From the NCBI GenBank assembly GCA_024195585.1, contig SWBL01000113.1, forward strand, positions 79,010 through 143,009: a stretch of 64,000 nt of DNA. Reading direction: 5' to 3'. The notes under the pieces are model-generated. The model was not told the DNA's origin, did no database searches, and saw nothing but the letters and a program-made list of their open reading frames with translations. Made by a program: the position numbers and the translations under genes. This DNA is from Aureobasidium sp. EXF-3400. Taxonomy: Eukaryota; Ascomycota; Dothideomycetes; Dothideales; Saccotheciaceae. This document shows positions 47,483-58,036 of this stretch, piece by piece. How positions within the stretch are numbered: position 1 is the stretch's first letter; the number at the start of each line of letters is the position of its first letter.

Positions 47483-47994
47483 GTTGAATTTGTGTGATGA
47501 TGTCGTGTGTTTGGTGTTTCGCGAGACGCCGGGGGTGCTTCGTGGCCGTTGAGTTCAGCTGTATGGAGGGGGACGCGGCAGGGAGCAGTGAACAAGGAAC
47601 AGCTGGGTCGGCAGCGCGTGGCAGCCCTAGAAGCTCAAGACGGGCGACAAAGTCGAATACAAAAGGAGATAATCAGGCGGCGCAAGATGAATTGATCAGG
47701 CCAATTGTTGTCGCATGTTTGGAGGATCAACCTTCCCCACCTAACGCGCCGCCTACTACCTCCCTTAAACAACTTTGAGGAATCTTGGCACTATCTTGTT
47801 ATCACCATGACACAGCTATATCAATTTCACTTCATTTCGCATCATGGCCTTCAATTTCCAGCTGCTCATGACCAAGGAAAATTTCATAGTACAAGGGCGC
47901 AGGACCTAATGGCTAAATACCTCTACAATGGCATGTGTGTAGCAGTTCGGATTTCTTAATAACATTCCATTCCATGCACTTTTAGGTGGCGCAT
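47483..47994. other. intergenic, Vps74 promoter
   Basis: About 510 bp between two minus-strand genes. No additional feature is seen. Confidence 0.5.
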
Positions 47995-48688
47995 CTAGTG
48001 GGCTATGTACGAGTCAGAGATGTGCCAATGAATTGTCTGCACGAGAAGACTTACCATCAGGCTGGCTGAGGATGTACTCAACAGCTTGGTTCACTATCGA
48101 TCGAGTCAGCAACAGTCCGGGTAGCCTAGAATGTGGGCGCAGCATACCGCTGTGGATGGCATCGGCCTCCTTGTCGGGGATCTCAATGCTGAACTCCTGT
48201 GGTAGATGTGAGCATCCGGACTCGTTTTGTGGTACATGACATGTGACGAACCTCCTCGATGGCCATGACGACCTCGACGGTGTCCAAGGAATCGAGACCG
48301 AGGTCGTTGGTGAAGTGTGACTGGGCCGAGAGCTGTGACGAGTGTAAGTTGGTGTCCAGGAGGTGATGGCGCGGTGAATTGATAGTACCTTGGAGGCGTC
48401 CGAGACCTGTTACAGAGAATTAGTGATGGACGCGGCAAATGTAGGCGTCAATGGATTGCGCACCTTGTCGAAGTTCTTCAGGAGGTCGAGGATGCGACCC
48501 TGAACCTCATCTTTTGAGAGACCAGCGTGTGCCGAGTAGCATCTGACGGCCGAGACAAAGGTCGAAGGAGCGGCGGTGGTCGAAGGCAAGAAGGATGAAG
48601 GAGCGACACGGCGGGTGATGGGGGCCTGAACTCTAGGAGCAGCCTGGGCAAGGCATCTGGCGGATCTGGCGACAGCGAAGCGGAACAT
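47995..48688 (-). CDS. acpA: mitochondrial acyl carrier protein (complex I NDUFAB1-type subunit)
   Basis: Six exons, 48688-48464, 48406-48389, 48332-48252, 48196-48148, 48093-48055 and 48002-47995, encode 139 residues. Two are micro-exons: 18 nt (VSDASK) and a terminal 8 nt that completes Ala and adds His and the stop (QPDAH). An Arg/Ala-rich presequence with RCYSAHAG near the cleavage region targets mitochondria. The acyl-carrier domain has the phosphopantetheine site FTNDLGLDSLDTVEVVMAIE, the Ser of DSLD carrying the prosthetic group, then EFSIEIPDKEADAIHSVNQA. In fungi this protein serves mitochondrial fatty-acid/lipoate synthesis and is an accessory subunit of complex I. Its neighbour, transcribed the other way, is the complex I 23-kDa subunit. 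The gene is unusually intron-dense for 420 coding bases. Confidence 0.94.
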
Positions 48689-48957
48689 TGTGGAAGGGCG
48701 GACTTGTGATGAGCGAGATCGAATGGAGTCTTGTCGTAGCTACTTGGTAGAGTCGTTGCTGCAAATGACGCTGGAAGAAGCTTGCCAAGCGCGAGCGGCC
48801 TTCCAATCGTGAAGGCCGGGGTAATCAAGACGTGATTGGCTGGACAAAACACTTACGCTGACCTACCCGCGTCCTGGTTGCTTGTAACTGCTCAAGGACG
48901 CCACTACCACCTAATACACCTTCGCCTCTCCTCTCCTCGCCCATACACAGCGCTATC
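48689..48957. promoter_or_regulatory. bidirectional promoter of two complex I genes with CCAAT boxes
   Basis: Only 269 bp separate the start codons of ACP and the 23-kDa subunit. Two CCAAT boxes in opposite orientation are visible: CCAAT at 48803-48807 and ATTGG at 48835-48839 (CCAATCA on the minus strand). The CCAAT-binding HAP complex is known to control respiratory genes in fungi. The first box straddles the left arm and loop of a perfect inverted repeat with eight-base arms (CGGCCTTC 48796-48803, GAAGGCCG 48811-48818). Confidence 0.65.
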
Positions 48958-49797
48958 ATGGCAAACACAAGGACCATGGCCGCAGCAGTCCTGCGCAACT
49001 CGGCTCGCCCTCTCGTCGCCTCGCCCCGTCTCTTCACACCCGCCTCCACCTCGCTCTTCTCGACATCGGCTGCCCGTCTCGCTTCTGGCACCGGCGCCCC
49101 TGCCCAAGGCTACCGCATGCCTGCTCCTGCACGATGGGACCAACAGAAGGAGAGCACCGCCGATAGACTCGGCAACTACTTCCTGCTCACCGAGATGATG
49201 CGCGGCATGTACGTCGTACTCGAGCAGTTCTTCAGACCTCCGTGAGTCGACCCGCCACCAAGAGACACACCTGTCCAGCTTTTAACATCAATCAAGTTAC
49301 ACCATCTACTACCCCTTTGAGAAGGGTCCCATCAGTCCTCGTTTCCGTGGCGAGCACGCCCTCCGCCGCTACCCTACCGGCGAAGAGAGATGCATTGCTT
49401 GCAAGCTGTGCGAGGCCATTTGCCCCGCCCAGGCCATTACCATCGAAGCCGAGGAGCGTGAGGATGGAAGCAGAAGAACTACTCGCTACGATATCGACAT
49501 GACAAAGTGCATTTACTGCGGTTTCTGCCAGGAGTCCTGCCCTGTTGACGCCATTGTCGAGTCACCAAACGCCGAATACGCTACTGAGAGTATGTTTCCA
49601 TATGCAACAACTAGCAACAACAGTTCACTAACTGCATTATAGCCCGTGAGGAGCTGCTTTACAACAAGGAGAAGCTTTTGATGAAGTGAGTTTCATGCAA
49701 ATTTATGCCTAGAAGCACCAACTGACTTCCATCCAGCGGTGACAAGTGGGAGCCCGAACTGGCTGCTGTTGCCAGAGCTGATGCCCCCTACCGATAA
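48958..49797 (+). CDS. complex I 23-kDa iron-sulfur subunit (NDUFS8/TYKY)
   Basis: Four exons, 48958-49241, 49297-49589, 49643-49685 and 49737-49797, encode 226 residues. The subunit carries two 4Fe-4S clusters (N6a, N6b) in the peripheral arm of NADH:ubiquinone oxidoreductase. A Ser/Arg/Ala-rich mitochondrial presequence precedes [20 protein letters not shown]. The two ferredoxin motifs are [16 protein letters not shown] and [16 protein letters not shown], all eight ligand cysteines present. The 43-nt third exon and the AAG acceptor of intron 1 are in phase. The final residues [20 protein letters not shown] match the family's end. Shares a short promoter with the ACP gene. Confidence 0.96.
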
Positions 49798-50479
49798 ACG
49801 GTTCATTTATGAAGATACCCTCCTACATACATCCAGGCTATACTGGTCCTTGCAGCCATGACAAGCAGGCACCATGAGCAAACACTCAGCTGCTAAACAC
49901 AATCCGCATGTACTCGAGATGGGTCGTGGCCATGGACATGGTCGCTGGCGATTACTCTTTGATAACCCGACAGAGGTTAATGTACAGTTTACGTTTCCTA
50001 CCTTTTACTTTTTTCTTGAGCATTAAAATCGGAGCACATCTTTTCTTTTGTCCCTTTTGCCATCTTCACGTGTAAAGACCTTTCGCTTCATAATCACTCC
50101 CGCAATGGCATAGAATGACAGGTGGGCTATAGAATTACACAATCTTTACAAAACAGAATCTACGTATCATGAGAGCGAGTCACTGGTTTGCCTGAGAACC
50201 CCAAGGTATGTATCGCTCTCAACGAAGCTTTGTAATTGGGAAGCTTAACCATATTAAAACTCGTATACAAGACAGCGCATCCTGCAAGCCACTCCATTAT
50301 CCGGCCGTAGAGGATGCGGATCAGCCTCGCCAGGTCACATGCCGTGTTCCAAGATGACTGCATCGCAAGGCAGCAACTTCTAGTCAGCCATATCGGCCCG
50401 TTTGCTTGCAGTATTTATATCAAGTCACTACCACTACCACGAACACTCTTGTCATTCATACAGATTTGTTTCTTCAATC
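49798..50479. other. intergenic
   Basis: About 680 bp containing the complex I subunit 3' end and the AAA ATPase promoter. The frame upstream of the ATPase ATG is open to 50402 and is judged leader. No other feature is seen. Confidence 0.5.
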
Positions 50480-52435
50480 ATGACAAAGACGCAGCCCAAC
50501 ACACCAGAACTTGCTGATACTCCTTCTTCCGACATTAAGTGTGAAGTCAAGACCTGGCATCTACTCCAAAAGGAAGACGGCACGGAAGAAAAGACTTCCG
50601 TTGAAGGCTTTGGTCATATTGAGCCATCAACAGATCACTTCGCACTGGTTGTCACCCGCAAGATAGACAAGAACCAAAAACTCGAGAAGACCACCCTCAA
50701 TGTCAATTCTCCTTATATCTTGAAGGCATTCCGAGATGTCGTCAAGTCACACCCGACTATCCCTTCGGACTTCTCGTCGCCTGTGTCAATCCCTATTCCC
50801 TCGGAAATGTTGTTTCACCACTGGGACGATTTGCACAGCTACACCTCCGACTTGGAAGACGATACTGCCCGTTCGCACCTCGACCTGTTGCTGAAGTTCA
50901 TGGACTTCGACATGGGTGTTGCAAGAAAGAGCTATCAAGCACAAGTCCGAAGCGGCCTCGTCGAGTTCGCCAGACTGGGCATTCTTTTCCGTCCCGGAGA
51001 CACAGTCGTCACCTATATCAAATCTCACCCCTGGCTTCTCAAAGTGGACAAGACTGCCTACGAACAAAATGACAAACGAGGCAAGTATTGCGAGATCCAA
51101 TGCTCGTATTCAGACTATGATGGCGAGAATTACGGCGTGAGCAAGAACCTGTTTCGCATATACCAAAAAGAAGATTTTGGATCGGACCATCCGTCCAAGA
51201 TTTTGGCTCTTAAGGTCTATCCTCGGGCATGTGCACCAGACGATGCGGATCTGGAGCGTCGTTTGCGTGAGCGAGGTCAACTATTCTTGTCCATCACTGG
51301 TGTCATGGTTCGACAGTATGACGGCGCTGCGCAATACCTGAAATTGCCGCCTCTTTCCTTCTTCCACCCAGACGAAAACGATTGGCCTCAGCTGTGGATG
51401 CCCTTCACCGAGACGGGGCGAGTCATTATTGATCGTAGGACCTTCGAGCAAGACCACCCTAGCGGCATCATCAGCAAACGCTCGTTCGAGTCACTAGATA
51501 CTGCTCTCTGTCCTCCTTACGTTATCGGCTTCTCCTGCAGCCGCAAAGACTGGTGTCGCTTCTACGTCACCAATCTCGCAGAAGTCTCGTGGAAGCCCAA
51601 TGCCTTTGACGAACTCATCCTTCCTCGAAGCCAACTCAACCTCGTTCGTGCACTAGTCACCTCACACACTTTCCCCGCCGACGCTCGCGACGAAGACCAG
51701 CAAAAAGGAAAAGGCCTCGTGTGTCTACTCCACGGCCCCCCTGGCTCAGGCAAAACCCTAACCGCCGAATGCGCCGCCGAAACAACCCAAAAAGCACTCA
51801 TCCGCGCCTCCATCTCCGAACTGAACAAACACAACTCAGCCTGGTTCTTCGAACACGAACTCGCCAGAGTATTGCGTCTCGCAACAACTTGGAAAGCCAT
51901 TGTTTTGCTCGACGAAGCAGACGTGTTCTTGGAAGCTCGTGGCGACGATTCTCACGATGCAGCGAATAGGAATGCACTAGTTGCAGTGTTTCTACGCCAT
52001 CTGGAATACTTTTCAGGCATTGTGTTTTTGACTACGAATCGTATTCATGTCTTTGATGCTGCGATGAAGTCGAGGGTGCATTTGGCTCTGGGATATCATG
52101 AACCTTCTCAAGACTCTCGTCGCCAGATTTGGAAACAGAGTTTGGAGAGACAGGCTCAGGAACTCTTGGGCAGCGCTGGAGAGGAAGTCAATATAGATGG
52201 TGCAGCGGAGCTGTTGAGCGATGAGAGGTTGAATGGCAGAGAAATCTCTAATGCTATTCATACTGCGAGCACGTTGGCGAGGTTTGCAGAGGAGTGCCTG
52301 GCATTGAGACATATCCAGGAGGTACTGGGTGTCAGAAGAGATTTCGAGGCTACGTTGGAGAAGATGAGGAAGAATACTCTAGAGCATGCTTCTGAGAGCA
52401 GCTCTGCGGTCAAGAGGAACTCGATCATCGATTGA
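50480..52435 (+). CDS. fungal-type AAA+ ATPase, function unknown
   Basis: A single exon of 651 residues from ATG 50480 (MTKTQPNTPE). The C-terminal third is one AAA+ module: Walker A HGPPGSGKT, Walker B AIVLLDEADVFLEA, sensor-1-like FLTTNRIHVFDAA, then a small helical lid. The N-terminal 400 residues form a conserved-looking region typical of a large filamentous-fungal AAA family: FGHIEPSTDHFALVV, HSYTSDLEDDTARSHLDLLL, FRPGDTVVTYIKSHPW, FYVTNLAEVSWKPNAFDELI. Members are numerous in Pezizomycotina genomes and mostly uncharacterised. There is no signal peptide or membrane helix, so it is probably cytosolic or nuclear. Substrate and partners cannot be told from the sequence or from neighbours. 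Confidence 0.85.
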   Translation: MTKTQPNTPELADTPSSDIKCEVKTWHLLQKEDGTEEKTSVEGFGHIEPSTDHFALVVTRKIDKNQKLEKTTLNVNSPYILKAFRDVVKSHPTIPSDFSSPVSIPIPSEMLFHHWDDLHSYTSDLEDDTARSHLDLLLKFMDFDMGVARKSYQAQVRSGLVEFARLGILFRPGDTVVTYIKSHPWLLKVDKTAYEQNDKRGKYCEIQCSYSDYDGENYGVSKNLFRIYQKEDFGSDHPSKILALKVYPRACAPDDADLERRLRERGQLFLSITGVMVRQYDGAAQYLKLPPLSFFHPDENDWPQLWMPFTETGRVIIDRRTFEQDHPSGIISKRSFESLDTALCPPYVIGFSCSRKDWCRFYVTNLAEVSWKPNAFDELILPRSQLNLVRALVTSHTFPADARDEDQQKGKGLVCLLHGPPGSGKTLTAECAAETTQKALIRASISELNKHNSAWFFEHELARVLRLATTWKAIVLLDEADVFLEARGDDSHDAANRNALVAVFLRHLEYFSGIVFLTTNRIHVFDAAMKSRVHLALGYHEPSQDSRRQIWKQSLERQAQELLGSAGEEVNIDGAAELLSDERLNGREISNAIHTASTLARFAEECLALRHIQEVLGVRRDFEATLEKMRKNTLEHASESSSAVKRNSIID

Positions 52436-55400
52436 GATGACTACACATGAGATATGCTAGAGCGAACACATACATAAACGATGTTTGGACTTTTGTTCCT
52501 TCCCTTTACTTTAGCACGCCATCAATCACAAATTTCTCCTCGGATCTGATCATAACAAATCTACATATGCAATCGTCTCAGCCATATCGCCCAAGCAAAT
52601 TTATCCAAATCTACCTCTCACTTTCTCCAGCTTTATAGATGTACAACCTCCCTGTGTGCTAAAGTCTATAACTTCCACCGTATTCCAACTACAGCTGAGA
52701 GCAAAATGTAGACTATAAGAAGGCACAGTTGTCCAAGGGAGCAGAGATATGTCCACGGAGACTCGACCATTTGTTACCTCTCAGTGGCTAGCATCTTGTT
52801 TTCTTGTTTACTTTTATGCATTTCGATAGCCATACGCTTTGGACGTACTTCAGTACACGGGGAGGGAAGTAGAAGTCAGACAAAGAAGCAAAGAGCCAGG
52901 ATAGCTTTCAGGAGAGATTCAATTTCCGCATCTGTAAGAGCATACCTTGTTGTGCTCGAGACATCAAGCTTTTTCTCTGGTAAGACGATTACCAACTCTC
53001 TCACGGCTGCCGTTATGTGCAGTGCTAAAACAGCATGAAATCGTGATGGTGGCAGGCGGTTCTGCGATCAAACCATGCAGCACACACGCGCAACCATGTG
53101 ATTTGATGTCAATGGAAAAGAGAGATTTTCTTACGTTGAACGTACTCTTTCTCGAGAATCGTTTTATAGCTTTGCGAGATAATGGTAGACGACACTTTCC
53201 TCTGATTAGACCTCGTGGCATCGAGAAAGGGGGTCTGATTTTGGGTAAGAGCATCATATGTCAAATCAACAAGGGCGATTCAGAAAGATCTGTTAGCCTC
53301 TTTAATCGTATCAAGCATCTATGGTGTGGTCAATACAGCTGTTTTTATTGCAAGAGCGGGAGCGAAGATGAGGTCAATAGCACTAGATCCTCTCGAAAAG
53401 GTAAGCAAGACATGGGCTTTTGTGCAGTATCTAACCATAAAGGTCCTATACGAAATAATGTGATGTTTTTAAAGAAGATAATATCAAAGAAAGGACCAGC
53501 AGTCCACCCGACTTGTAGTAATCAGAAGCTATCTCCATACTAGCTTAAGTAGTATTCCTCTTTTGAATCTTGTAGAAATCACCACAGGCTTTTCTTTCGC
53601 GAGTTGCAGAACTTAGAAACCTCTTCATCAAAACCCGACGATTCTGTAGGCTTTCACACGACGTTTTTCCTCCTTTCAAGCAGATGGATTGGAACGGAAC
53701 AGTGGCAACAGGCTGGACCAGTCGACATCAGGGACAAACGACGGTTACTACACTTCTGGTTAGTTCATCTCCAAGTCCATTCCTTCTGCCTGCAACACTT
53801 TCAGGACTTGATGCGTCGGTACCTCTGAGACCTGCGGACTCCGGTTATGTGCGCCATGCGCTCTTATCACGCGTCAAGCGTCTAGCCTGTCTTCCTTTCC
53901 AAAGTAGAAACATCTACCTAGGCGTACCAGGACGGAGATGACGGAGAGTCTATCAAGTTACACGAAGTCTAATGACACGCATGGTGACAGTCTTCCAATT
54001 CGATCACTAGTACGTCTCGTCGCTTGTACAGGCATCTCGACTCAAATCATGCTTACGCATAACAGTTTGTACAGTGCCGACTGGCACATGAAGTAAAAAT
54101 AAGGATCTCAACGCTTATCGGCAACCTTCGCTGCTTAGTGGCTGGCGCAATGCAGCCATTCTTCAAGAGAGGCTTGCATGAAGCTTGCTGGTTATACGTA
54201 CCTGGTCTAGAAATCTTGAGGGATGGTAGCACAAGAGCAGTGAACCATAGAGAAGAGCATAGATCTGCATGTTTCAGGTGTAAGCATGGTACCACAATGT
54301 CGATTTCATCTTGCGGTACAGGATCTGCCGTGATAATCAAGATGCAGGGACGTATCGACATGCCCCTGCCATGGAGTCTCAGCTGTTACTTCGCAGAGGT
54401 GAAGTGACAAGAGGCGAAGTACATCAGCTGAAAAGGCGTCCCGGCTAGAACGATCCGAAGAAACGAATAACATGCACCACATCTCTCTGAGTTGCCAACC
54501 CTGCATGGCTTCTTCTTGACATGCAGAATAGGCTCGACTGGTATGCAAGCTCCCGAGGATGCATGTGTAGACGTTGCAGTAGACTGCAGAGCTAAAAGGC
54601 ATTGGCCGGAACTCCGCATACTCCGGACGAACGCGTGTTTGCTCTCTCTCATGCTGGAGCGTTTGTGGATCGTTGGGATGTGGTTTCCGGACTCTTGATA
54701 TACGAGAAGTGGATGCTTCGACTGCGCGAGCTAGAGACTTCTCTCGATGGATGCTCGGTTTTCGTGGTTATGCTTTTGGGTTTCGAGCTCGCGTATGAAT
54801 CGATTTGGTGATTCGCCAGAAGGTTCGTGAGTCGTACAGAAGGTGCATCCTAACCAGCGCAACTTTGTTCCTGGCATACGATAGCTGCAGGGCTCGCTCT
54901 TCGGACTTCGTACCACGTCGTCCGCTAAGACACCGCTCTTCGACAAGCTGTCCAACCATGGTGTGGGCTATCATGCGTTTCGCCTTTTCCCCGAACAAGT
55001 TTCATAGTTCCACGAGAAAGTGCACTTGCTGTTGCTGGGGAGAGCAAACCATCCAAAAGAATTCTGGCTTGCATGAGACGAACGTTCATCAGGCGTCCTG
55101 GAGCAAGCTGTCAAGCGCGAGTCCGGCTGGAGAAAGGTGCGGCGTCCATTCAACGCGGGATGGCGGCATCAATCCTTAGACCCTCGTATCGAAACGACCA
55201 GCATGACTTTTTTTTGTGCTCGTGTTCACATGTCTTGGTTGCATGACTTGGGAGAAGTAGTTGCGTAGCTGCATGGTGTCTTTCTCGCGCAGTGGTTGCG
55301 TTGCTCTGCTCCATACGAGTATCACTATGTTTCATGCATTCGGCTTTGTCGGCCGGAGTCATGCAGCAAGAGCGAAGCTCAAGAAGTTGGTCGATTCGCA

Positions 55401-58036
55401 GTGGGCCCTTCTGCCGCGCGCGAGGCGCTTACTTGCATGAGGCTTTTCCTGTTCCCGTCAACAAAACTTGTGAAACCGGAAGAGAGGAAGACAAAGATGT
55501 CAAAAAGAGTAGATCTCGATGCACTGCATGAAGAATGTGGAGCATGTTGATGTTGAGGAAGCCTGCTTCCCAGCATCCGGGTTTTGGTCAGGGTTTCTCG
55601 AGGCTTCACCTAGCCTTGTGGATACAAGTTTCGTGGGTCTTATAGCGCATAAAGAAAAGAGTTCAGCGATTTTGCGATTGGGGTTGCAAGTAGCCAGAGG
55701 GAAAGAGCTGGGGATCCGTGGCCTTCGGCAGGTGTTCCCAAGTCTCTTATATCGCAGCATGCATTGTGTATATTTGCTTACATCTTCTGTTTCACGTTTG
55801 TATACAAACAACAATACAAGCAACGACATATCATCGCATCCTTCCTCCAACTCCCTACTGGAGTGAGATCGCGATTCCAGATTTCGATGCAATTGCTCAT
55901 ATCGTCACGAGTCCAGTGTCTCTCTCTCCTCTATCCTTGATTGTTCCCATCTCTTCAAAGCACACACGCAATTGCGGCTCCTTTCAATATCCGTTTTGCC
56001 GTTGCGTATCCGTGATTTCTCTCCTCTCCTATAAACCTGGGGAAATTTGTGCCATTGCAATTGACTTTGATGACTTTGTCCCTATGCACCGTCTTTCTCT
56101 ATAACACAGCCTCCATATACCAACGTGCAAATACATTACTCTTAATCTGCTGACTCGCAACACGAAAAAGAGTTTTATGAGCCTGGCGGGAGCGCGAAAG
56201 AACGAAAGAGGAAATTCGTTAGGCAGAGAAACACAACAAAGCAAACAAAATCTCTTCTACGTATTCTAGAAGTGCAATCTTGTTGCCAGCAGAGAAAACG
56301 AAGAAAAACACGACTCAGTAGATTAATGTAATAGTCAAAGAAAAGAGAAAAAAGCACGTGTGGAGCGGATCGAATGCCAACCATGGTCCATGGTTTAACT
56401 GCTTTCGCGATCTTCAGGAACACCCGCGTCCTTCCAAAAGGTTTCGAATATCGAGAACCTGTGCTTCTGCTTCCCGTGCTGAGCAAAGCTCACAAGCAAC
56501 ACCCTGTCCCTTGTGAGTCATGAAAGGGAGACAATGCGTGCCGGCGACTGTTTCCTTGAACTCGCGAGCGGGAAAGGAAAAGGCACTTGGTCAACAGAGC
56601 AGCAAAGCATACGTGTGTCTTCCTCCAGGGTCAGTTGTATGATCGGCACGCCTCACGACTGCCACAACACGATAGTCTGCACGCCTCTTCTGTCACCGAA
56701 TTGTGTTTACGGCGGGCGGGAAGGGCAATGGGGCAATGTCCATCTAACGATCCAGCGGTGAAGGGGTCCAAAGGAACAATTCCTTGATTTTTGTGCAAGA
56801 GTGAGTGTGATCTATTCTTGAAATTACGCCCATCAACATCGGTGCACGGGTGACTTCGTGAAAGATGACGTCGCAGATCTGGAGGAGAAGAGCAACATCG
56901 ATCAGAACCAGTGACTATATCGATAAAAGAACTTGGAATTGCTTGGGCAGCAACCAGGTACAAAGGAATAAGTTTGAGATTGATGATGTCGTGGATGCGA
57001 TAGAGTAGGTACATCTACGATCTCTGGCATCATGCCGTTATGTTTGGCTATGCACTGTGGTGAGATAATATGCAGGGTCTAAGAAGGCACGCGACAATCA
57101 ATTGTTTGTGTTGTGAGAGAGTGTACTTCTGTTGCTCCATCTGCAATAAGTGAAAGGGGGCAGAATGGCAAAATAAACCTCGGTCACCCCTAGACAATTA
57201 GCGACAAATGTCAGCTTGTAAACAACAATCTGGACTGCCACAAACGACTTTTGCGAAGTTATCAGAGTTTCCATACTTGTGCCGACTATACCAGTGACCT
57301 TCTCCTCACAAGAGCCGAGCAATTAAGCATTTGATGAAGATACACATACTGACAATAGGGCAAGGACTTCAGGTGAGGTTGTGTACATGGAGCGGGTGCG
57401 GGCAACGGCCAACGGCTTCTGGAAGCCTTAGAGATCAATCAACACATGTCTATGCGGGATGCGCTCAGAAGGCAAATTGAACAACTGCGTTCACGCTACA
57501 TGACAACGACTTTTTTGTCTGCGAAACGGGTTGTCAGTCTTCAGAATAGCATACCACGACTTTTGACTACATAGGATGGGTCTGAAAACACGTTATTGGG
57601 ATCGATAGCGTGAACGGTATGCCGAAATGAAAGGGAGATATGAACGGATGCGATGTAGTGTAGTGATTGTGATTGGTATGAAAGGTATCTATGCAACAAG
57701 CGAAATTAGATCTGACGTCGAGAAACAGGTGCTTTTGGTATTTGGGCTTGAATTAGAGTATACACAATCAAAAAGCGCCTAGACCCAGATGATAGGAGGG
57801 CACGCCGTATAAATTGATTGAAGTCAAAATATTTGACGTCAGTAAAAGCCTCTCTAGTCGAGGCGGTCTGCCTTTTCGGAGTCGACATGCGGAAGGGCCT
57901 GTCTATCCTTTTGCGCAATTAGGCCTTGGGCGCCTACTTCAAAGTCAACCCCAAGGTCCGAGCTTTGCGTTCCTTCCAACATCGAAAGGCCTGTCACGAC
58001 TGTCCAGAGCTTCTCGAATGTCGGTCCGTACCGAGA
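52436..58036. other. 5.6-kb gene-poor block
   Basis: The largest gap in the window lies between the ends of two convergent genes. Open frames (the longest 52947-53543, 198 codons, +) overlap frames on the other strand and resemble no family. I see no terminal repeats, no transposase or reverse-transcriptase motifs, no tRNA and no strong A/T bias of the kind left by repeat-induced point mutation. It may hold noncoding RNAs or unrecognisable relics. Confidence 0.45.

Noticed and set aside
48958..49797. Possible bacterial-type ferredoxin gene transfer
   Set aside because: The two 4Fe-4S motifs, presequence and introns identify the ordinary nuclear complex I subunit.
52947..53543. 198-codon open frame (+) in the gene-poor block
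   Set aside because: No domain, poor codon pattern, and an open frame on the opposite strand in the same place; probably chance.
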